10,184 bases of DNA from an uncultured Oscillospiraceae bacterium (GTDB taxonomy: Bacteria; Bacillota; Clostridia; Oscillospirales; Ruminococcaceae). The stretch covers positions 1-10,184 of the forward strand of contig UQSL01000072.1 in the NCBI GenBank assembly GCA_900543705.1, read 5' to 3'. This document shows positions 6,555 through 10,184 of this stretch, in pieces. The notes below the pieces were generated by a model. The model saw only the letters and a program-made list of their open reading frames with translations, did no database searches and was not told the origin of the DNA. Within the stretch, counting starts at the first letter, position 1. Every line of letters starts with the position of its first letter. Made by a program: the position numbers and the translations under genes.

Positions 6555-7292
6555 ATGAAACTTACGATAGGCCAAACGGCAAAACGCGCCGGAATCAGTG
6601 TGCGCACACTGCATTATTATGACGAAATAGGATTACTCCATCCTCAGGAAAAATCCGAGTCCGGCTACCGGTATTATAACAGAGAGTCGCTGATGAGGCT
6701 CCAGCAGATTCTGTTTTTCCGGGAGCTCGGTTTCCCGCTTGGCGAAATTGCACAGATGTTATCCCAGCCGAATTACGATCCCACGGATGCGCTGAAAAGG
6801 CAGCGCCGGCTGCTCGAGCTCAAGCGAGAGCGGTTGGATAAGCTGATTGCGCATGTGGAGGAGATTTTACAAGGAGGGCATGAAATGGATTTTCAGGCAT
6901 TTGATATGGCCAAAATAGAGCAGGAAAAAGAAGAGTATCGAAAGGAGGCTCAAGAGCGCTTCGGAGACACGGAGCCATACCGGGAAAGCAAGCGCAGGAT
7001 CGCTGGCTACAAACAGGAGGACTGGGCGCGCATCGAAAAAGAGTCCGAGGAGATCTTTGCCGCATTCGCAGCTGCAAGAGGCGTTTCTCCAGATTCCGCC
7101 AAAGTACAAAGCCTAGTGGAAAGATGGCATCGCCATATTACGGAGAATTTTTATCCCTGCACCAGGGAAATCCTCTCCGGGCTTGGGCAGATGTACCGGC
7201 AGGACGAACGTTTTACCAAAAATATTGATAAGTTTGGTGCAGGCACCGCTCAGCTGATGAGCCGCGCAATTGAACTTTATTGTTCCAGATAA
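6555..7292 (+). CDS. MerR-family regulator with TipAS ligand-binding domain
   Basis: This is a transcription activator of the TipA class, which in Streptomyces senses thiopeptide antibiotics and switches on its own promoter. Residues 1-70 are the winged helix-turn-helix (LTIGQTAKRAGISVRTLHYY, then GLLHP and SGYRYY). Residues 75-108 are charged and helical, fitting the antiparallel coiled-coil dimer helix. Residues 120-245 match the TipAS antibiotic-recognition domain (RFGDTEPYRESKRR, GYKQEDWARI, a W-x-R-H motif, and a FTKNIDKFGAG ending). At 245 residues it is close to TipAL (253). The start is the ATG at 6555 behind AAGGAGG (6541-6547). Inside the gene a second AAGGAGG (6871-6877) stands 7 bases before an in-frame ATG at 6885 (Met111), at nearly the same place where Streptomyces starts its short TipAS form. 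No antibiotic-resistance target gene follows, so the regulon is unknown. Confidence 0.92.
   Translation: MKLTIGQTAKRAGISVRTLHYYDEIGLLHPQEKSESGYRYYNRESLMRLQQILFFRELGFPLGEIAQMLSQPNYDPTDALKRQRRLLELKRERLDKLIAHVEEILQGGHEMDFQAFDMAKIEQEKEEYRKEAQERFGDTEPYRESKRRIAGYKQEDWARIEKESEEIFAAFAAARGVSPDSAKVQSLVERWHRHITENFYPCTREILSGLGQMYRQDERFTKNIDKFGAGTAQLMSRAIELYCSR
6871..6887 (+). promoter_or_regulatory. Internal Shine-Dalgarno and start for a free TipAS domain
   Basis: AAGGAGG at 6871-6877 precedes the in-frame ATG at 6885-6887 by 7 bases, an ideal ribosome site. It would yield a 135-residue protein (MDFQAFDMAK...) consisting of the ligand-binding domain alone. Streptomyces tipA is known to make such a short form, TipAS, by internal initiation. 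Confidence 0.6.
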
Positions 7293-7376
7293 GAAAAATC
7301 GCCCTATCGGAAGATTCCGACCGATCCCCGGTCAGCGGACAAATAAAAATGTACCCCCGTCGTAGAATATCTTTCA

Positions 7377-7490
7377 TTAGGCGGCCTTGCTCCAGATTTC
7401 AAACGGAGTGAGGCCGTTTTTCAAATGAATTCGCCCAGAATTGTAAAACTGCATATATTCAACCACGGCTTGCTCTACCTTGCTGGCCTT
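7377..7490 (-). mobile_element. 3' end of an IS3-family transposase gene (fragment)
   Basis: On the minus strand the sequence reads KVEQAVVEYMQFYNSGRIH, then LKNGLTPFEIWSKAA and a TAA at 7377-7379. The pattern (E-x-Y-x-x-(F/Y)-Y-N-x-x-R-I/L...LTP-x-E) is the conserved C-terminal tail of IS3-family OrfB, just after the catalytic Glu. Nothing of the upstream catalytic core is present. Around 7490 the sequence switches to a nitroreductase remnant on the other strand, so only about 37 codons survive. The CGGACAAATAAAAATGTACC stretch just beyond the stop (from 7337) could hold the element's terminal repeat, but the other end is missing for comparison. Confidence 0.75.
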
Positions 7491-7688
7491 CGATAGGTTT
7501 AAGGCTGGCATGAACGCTGTTATGCTTGCCCCCCGACTGCCACTAATCAACAAAAATTTATGCTTGTTTGTTCCAACAATCAGGTAAGTGCACAAATCCA
7601 CAGTGGTTTCTATTCAAAAGTGGATTTGGGTATTGTAAAGTATCATTTTGAAATTGGTGCAGGTACAGAGCATTTCACTTGGAAGTAA
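7489..7688 (+). pseudogene. 3' end of a broken nitroreductase gene
   Basis: The frame at 7498-7532 reads FKAGMNAVMLAP. After a two-base slip near 7533-7535 the next frame reads TATNQQKFMLVCSNNQVSAQ, then SGFYSKVDLGIVKYHFEIGA and TEHFTWK, ending at TAA 7686-7688. The APTATNQQ motif (flavin-binding loop) and the (V/I)D-x-GI-x-KYHFE motif near the C-terminus fit FMN-dependent nitroreductases of the TM1586-like type, as I recall them. The N-terminal two-thirds are gone and the break meets the transposase fragment on the opposite strand. The gene kept its terminator at 7720-7751. It cannot give a working enzyme. Confidence 0.6.
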
Positions 7689-7719
7689 AAATGGAGGAGT
7701 AGATACCATACCGCATGAA

Positions 7720-7751
7720 GAGCTGTTCTAAGGATGGAACAGCTCCTTTTT
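7720..7751 (+). terminator. Rho-independent terminator after the nitroreductase remnant
   Basis: GAGCTGTTC (7720-7728) pairs perfectly with GAACAGCTC (7737-7745) around an 8-base loop and is followed by CTTTTT. It insulates the SOS operon from upstream transcription. Confidence 0.85.
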
Positions 7752-7788
7752 GGAATACATTACCAATGAATTTTTCCCAGGTCTTTTG

Positions 7789-7820
7789 TATAATATAATA
7801 AGAACGAATGTTCTTATTAT
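7789..7820 (+). promoter_or_regulatory. LexA (SOS) operator over the dinB operon promoter
   Basis: GAAC-GAAT-GTTC at 7802-7813 fits the Gram-positive LexA/DinR box. The palindrome is much longer than required: ATAATAAGAAC (7795-7805) and GTTCTTATTAT (7810-7820) are perfect 11-bp arms. A TATAAT -10 box lies at 7789-7794, so LexA would sit over the transcription start. The -35 is weak (ATGAAT at 17-bp spacing). This predicts DNA-damage induction of all three genes downstream. Confidence 0.88.
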
Positions 7821-7839
7821 AAAAGAAAGGCCGGACAAC

Positions 7840-9084
7840 ATGGAGCGGATTATTCTGCACAGCGATATGAACAATTTTTATGCCTCAGTCGAGTGCCTGT
7901 ATCAGCCTACTCTGCGTGGCAAGCCCCTTGCAGTAGCAGGAGACGTGGAACAAAGGCATGGAATTGTACTTGCCAAAAACTATCTTGCCAAAAGCTATGG
8001 GATACAGACCGGAGATCCTCTGTGGATGGCACAGCAAAAATGCTCCGAGATCGTCTTTGTCCCGCCAAACTACGACCGGTATCTGCGGTTTTCCCGAATG
8101 GCACAGGAAATCTATGGGGAATACACCGAGCAGGTGGAACCGTTCGGCTTAGACGAATGTTGGCTTGACGTGACAGGCAGTGAAGGGCTTTTCGGGGGTG
8201 GAAAGAAAATTGCGGACACTCTTCGAAAACGGATTAAGGTTGAGCTGGGAATAACGGCTTCCGTAGGAGTCAGCTTTAACAAGATTTTCGCGAAACTCGG
8301 CAGCGATATGAAAAAACCGGACGCAACCACAGTGATTCCTTTGGATGGATTTCAAGAAAAAGTCTGGCCGCTTCCGGTAGGGGATTTGCTCTATGTTGGG
8401 CGGGCAACCCAAAATAAACTTAGACGGTATGGCATTCATACTATCGGACAGCTTGCCTGGGCGGATCCCTCTTTTTTGGAGAGGAGCTTTGGAAAAATCG
8501 GGCTAATGCTATGGGCGTTTGCAAATGGCCATGATACTTCTCCGGTGAGCAATCTCGGGGCGAAAAGCCTAATCAAGTCCATAGGCAACAGCACCACCGC
8601 ACCGCGTGACCTTGTAACAGACGAGGATATCCGTATCACGATGATGATTCTCGCCGAGAGCGTTGCAGAGCGGATGCGCGCCTGTGACTTTCTCTGCCGT
8701 ACGGTGCAAATTCATATCCGTGACAACCAACTGGAATCCTATGAAAGGCAGGGGGCACTCTCCGTTCCAAGCTGTACGGCAAAGGCCATCTTTCAAAAGG
8801 CGTTTGAGTTGTACTGCCAAAACCGTCCCAAAAGGCCGGTGCGAAGCCTTGGCGTGAGGGCGTGCAATCTACTGGTGGAAGAGAACCGGCAGTTATCCAT
8901 CTACCCGGAGTCCAGGAAGGAACAGCAAACAGAACAATTAGAGCGGACGGTAGAAAGGCTGCGCAGCCGCTTTGGACATTTTTCGATTCAGCGAGGGATG
9001 ATGCTGGCAGACCGGGAACTGTCGAATCTGGATCCAGTAAACGACCATGTGATCCATCCAGTAAGCTTTTTGCAAAATGGATAA
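7840..9084 (+). CDS. dinB: Y-family DNA polymerase, DinB (Pol IV) type
   Basis: This error-prone translesion polymerase extends DNA past damaged template bases. Metal-binding residues are Asp9 (LHSDMNNFYASVE) and Asp105-Glu106 (FGLDECWLD). The aromatic steric-gate position is Tyr14 where E. coli DinB has Phe13. GVSFNKIFAKLGSDMKKPD and the VGRATQNKLRRYGI helix-hairpin-helix of the thumb follow, then the little-finger domain. QLSIY at 351-355 resembles the sliding-clamp-binding motif QLSLF. I choose the ATG at 7840 (414 aa): AGAAAGG lies at 7824-7830 and the D-motif starts at residue 9, as in the family. The longer frame from 7750 would begin inside the terminator and run through the promoter and LexA box. 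It is first in the operon with the 79-aa gene and the SRAP gene, 40 bases before the former. The UvrX/YqjW branch of Firmicute Y-polymerases is an alternative label. Confidence 0.93.
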   Translation: MERIILHSDMNNFYASVECLYQPTLRGKPLAVAGDVEQRHGIVLAKNYLAKSYGIQTGDPLWMAQQKCSEIVFVPPNYDRYLRFSRMAQEIYGEYTEQVEPFGLDECWLDVTGSEGLFGGGKKIADTLRKRIKVELGITASVGVSFNKIFAKLGSDMKKPDATTVIPLDGFQEKVWPLPVGDLLYVGRATQNKLRRYGIHTIGQLAWADPSFLERSFGKIGLMLWAFANGHDTSPVSNLGAKSLIKSIGNSTTAPRDLVTDEDIRITMMILAESVAERMRACDFLCRTVQIHIRDNQLESYERQGALSVPSCTAKAIFQKAFELYCQNRPKRPVRSLGVRACNLLVEENRQLSIYPESRKEQQTEQLERTVERLRSRFGHFSIQRGMMLADRELSNLDPVNDHVIHPVSFLQNG

Positions 9085-9110
9085 TTTTTGGCCTGATTTG
9101 GGTTAAAATA

Positions 9111-9117
9111 GAAAGGA
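9111..9117 (+). promoter_or_regulatory. Ribosome site of the 79-aa SOS-operon gene
   Basis: GAAAGGA/AAAGGAG at 9111-9118 lies about 7 bases before the ATG at 9125. It supports real translation of this small gene and fixes its start. Confidence 0.7.
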
Positions 9118-9124
9118 GAAATAT

Positions 9125-9364
9125 ATGGCCCGCAAGGTGTTTGTACCGGTAATGGTGCAGTATGACATCGAAGGGAAAATGACGCCGATTGCCATTGAAT
9201 GGGAAGATGGCACGATATTTGAAATAGACAAAGTACTCGACGTGAGACGTGCAGCCTCTTTAAAAGCCGGAGGACAGGGGATACGCTACACGATACGCAT
9301 TGGGAATCGGGAAACCTATCTGTTTTACGAAAATCCAAACTGGTTTGTGGTCGGAAAGGAATAA
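9125..9364 (+). CDS. Uncharacterised 79-aa beta-rich protein in the SOS operon
   Basis: I do not recognise a named family. The protein (MARKVFVPVMVQYDIEGKM..., ending NWFVVGKE) has no signal peptide, membrane helix or cysteine. Alternating hydrophobic stretches (VFVPVMVQYDI, TPIAIEWEDG, IRYTIRIGN, TYLFYE, NWFVV) suggest a small beta barrel or SH3-like fold, with a basic segment VRRAASLKAGGQG in the middle. It has its own ribosome site, lies 40 bases after dinB and ends only 2 bases before the SRAP start codon, so all three should be co-transcribed from the LexA-controlled promoter. From memory, short proteins of this kind (including DUF6504 near actinobacterial imuB) accompany Y-family polymerases, but I cannot confirm homology. 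A role as polymerase accessory or DNA-binding partner is inference from position. Confidence 0.8.
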   Translation: MARKVFVPVMVQYDIEGKMTPIAIEWEDGTIFEIDKVLDVRRAASLKAGGQGIRYTIRIGNRETYLFYENPNWFVVGKE

Positions 9365-9366
9365 CT

Positions 9367-9945
9367 ATGTGCGGAAGGTATAGCTTGTTTACAGATGAAG
9401 ATTATAAAGAAATACGCAAAATTATCCAGGAGGTCAGCGACAAACATTATGGCAAGGAAATAAAGACGGGAGAAATTTTTCCGACGAATGCGGCACCTAT
9501 CCTCAAAGAGGGGCAGGGGAAGATACTGCCCACACTCTCCATCTGGGGGTTTCCAAATTATGTACGCAAAAGCGGGGTCATCATCAATGCTAGGTCGGAG
9601 ACAGCGCAGGACAAAAAGATGTTCCGGGACAGTCTGCTGTTTCGCCGGTGTGTGATTCCAAGTACCGGATTTTATGAGTGGAGTCAGGACGGGACACATC
9701 AGAAATACCTGTTTACTCTGCCGGGAGAAAAGGTTTTGTATATGGCTGGATTCTATAATCGCTTTCAGGGAGAAGAACGATATGTGATTTTGACAGCCAA
9801 TGCCAATGAATCCGTTCGGGAGATACACAACCGGATGCCGGTAGTTTTACGGCCAAGCGACATCCGAAATTGGATTGGTGACCGGAAGTATGCGTTAGAC
9901 TATCTCACAAAGCCGTTGCCGATACTTGAAAAAGCAGCAGTGTGA
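9367..9945 (+). CDS. yedK: SOS response-associated SRAP protein (YedK/HMCES type)
   Basis: SRAP proteins bind abasic sites in single-stranded DNA and form a covalent thiazolidine link through Cys2, shielding the lesion during replication. The whole active site is present: Cys2 right after the initiator Met (MCGRYS), Asn74 and Arg76 in NARSE, Glu104 in GFYEW, and His154 in HNRMPVVL. These correspond to Cys2, Asn75, Glu105 and His160 of E. coli YedK. At 192 residues it is slightly shorter than the usual 200-230. The initiator Met must be removed to expose Cys2, so the start at 9367 is certain. Its ribosome site (GAAAGGAA, 9354-9361) lies within the end of the preceding gene. The coupling with dinB under a LexA box suggests joint handling of abasic sites: bypass by the polymerase, protection by this protein. 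Confidence 0.95.
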   Translation: MCGRYSLFTDEDYKEIRKIIQEVSDKHYGKEIKTGEIFPTNAAPILKEGQGKILPTLSIWGFPNYVRKSGVIINARSETAQDKKMFRDSLLFRRCVIPSTGFYEWSQDGTHQKYLFTLPGEKVLYMAGFYNRFQGEERYVILTANANESVREIHNRMPVVLRPSDIRNWIGDRKYALDYLTKPLPILEKAAV

Positions 9946-9979
9946 GTGCAGGGACAGGTATTTGAATGAAAAGAAAAAC

Positions 9980-10012
9980 GAAGCCTTTTCGAGGAGGAAA
10001 GGCTTCATTTTT
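9980..10012 (+). terminator. Rho-independent terminator of the SOS operon
   Basis: GAAGCCTTT (9980-9988) pairs with AAAGGCTTC (9998-10006), and a T-rich run ATTTTTGTTTT follows. It closes the dinB operon 35 bases after the SRAP stop codon. Confidence 0.85.
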
Positions 10013-10059
10013 GTTTTCTACAGGCAATTCTAAAATTTTGCCAATTCCCATGAGCCATC

Positions 10060-10184
10060 ATGGCAAAAGAAGAGTTCGTTGCCAGCTTAATCTGTGGGAT
10101 CTGCATTGTAAGCGCCTGCCATGAAAGAGCAATCGGCATGATAGGGGGAAAGGCAAAATTGTTGTGCGACGATTATTGCGATGG
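10060..10184 (+). CDS. 4Fe-4S ferredoxin-type protein, 5' part (runs off window; possibly decayed)
   Basis: The frame open from the ATG at 10060 to the window end reads MAKEEFVASLICGICIVSAC, then HERAIGMIGGKAKLLCDDYC and DG. The ACHE-x-AIGM-(I/V)-x-GKAKL-x-x-DDYCDG pattern is that of clostridial 4Fe-4S dicluster proteins whose next segment is typically GLGDCLPACPTGAI; that part would lie beyond the window. Relatives begin with a compact KC-x-x-CG-(L/I)-CV-x-ACHE cluster. Here the first Cys is absent from the expected place and the second and third Cys show one extra residue (CGICIVSAC instead of CGICVSAC). No ribosome site precedes the ATG, and TGA lies in frame at 10051. The 5' end may therefore be decayed by small indels, or this is a divergent member. 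About 41 codons are visible. Confidence 0.55.
   Translation, partial: MAKEEFVASLICGICIVSACHERAIGMIGGKAKLLCDDYCD

Noticed and set aside
7750..7839. A 30-residue N-terminal extension of the DinB frame
   Set aside because: It would begin in the T-run of a terminator and be encoded by the promoter and LexA box. Family alignment and a ribosome site support the ATG at 7840.
1..10184. CRISPR array, tRNA, rRNA or phage attachment site
   Set aside because: I saw no regularly spaced repeats, no cloverleaf sequence, no rRNA signature and no integrase.

Overview
The window looks like chromosomal DNA of a low-to-mid GC Firmicute of class Clostridia, possibly an Oscillospiraceae/Ruminococcaceae-type anaerobe. 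The evidence is strong AGGAGG-type ribosome sites, TTGACA/TATAAT-like promoters, a Gram-positive LexA box (GAAC-N4-GTTC), and clostridial-looking proteins (short malic enzyme, TipA-like MerR regulator, DinB with an SRAP protein, a Cthe_2159-like fragment). The taxon is inferred from protein style only; no 16S or other marker is present.

Layout, left to right. 1-632: 3' part of an M20-family amidohydrolase. 843-1195: decayed IS3-family transposase core, followed by a strong hairpin at 1220-1268. 1386-3737: a good promoter, a frameshifted gene with transglutaminase-like features, and a translationally coupled ABC exporter (587 aa). 3974-4195: short remnant of a Cthe_2159-like beta-helix protein ending at a strong terminator, which is shared with the convergent malic enzyme gene (4250-5428, minus). 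5538-6128 (minus): lactate dehydrogenase pseudogene lying upstream of malic enzyme. 6451-7292: promoter region and a TipA-like MerR regulator with an apparent internal start that would give a free ligand-binding domain. 7377-7490 (minus) and 7489-7688 (plus): an IS3 transposase 3' end abutting the 3' end of a broken nitroreductase. 7789-9945: an SOS cassette with a perfect 11-bp-arm LexA palindrome, a DinB-type polymerase, an uncharacterised 79-aa protein and a YedK/HMCES-type SRAP protein, closed by a terminator at 9980-10012. 10060-end: start of a 4Fe-4S protein that runs off the window.

Two themes stand out. The first is decay: at least five unrelated genes are visibly broken (two IS3 transposases, the transglutaminase-like gene, lactate dehydrogenase, nitroreductase), and a beta-helix fragment and possibly the ferredoxin join them. 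The second is a compact, intact SOS operon. In it a translesion polymerase and an abasic-site shield protein bracket a small beta-rich protein of unknown role, which is the best candidate here for an undescribed component. The TipA-like regulator with a canonical stretched-spacer promoter and an internal Shine-Dalgarno/ATG is the other mechanistically interesting locus.
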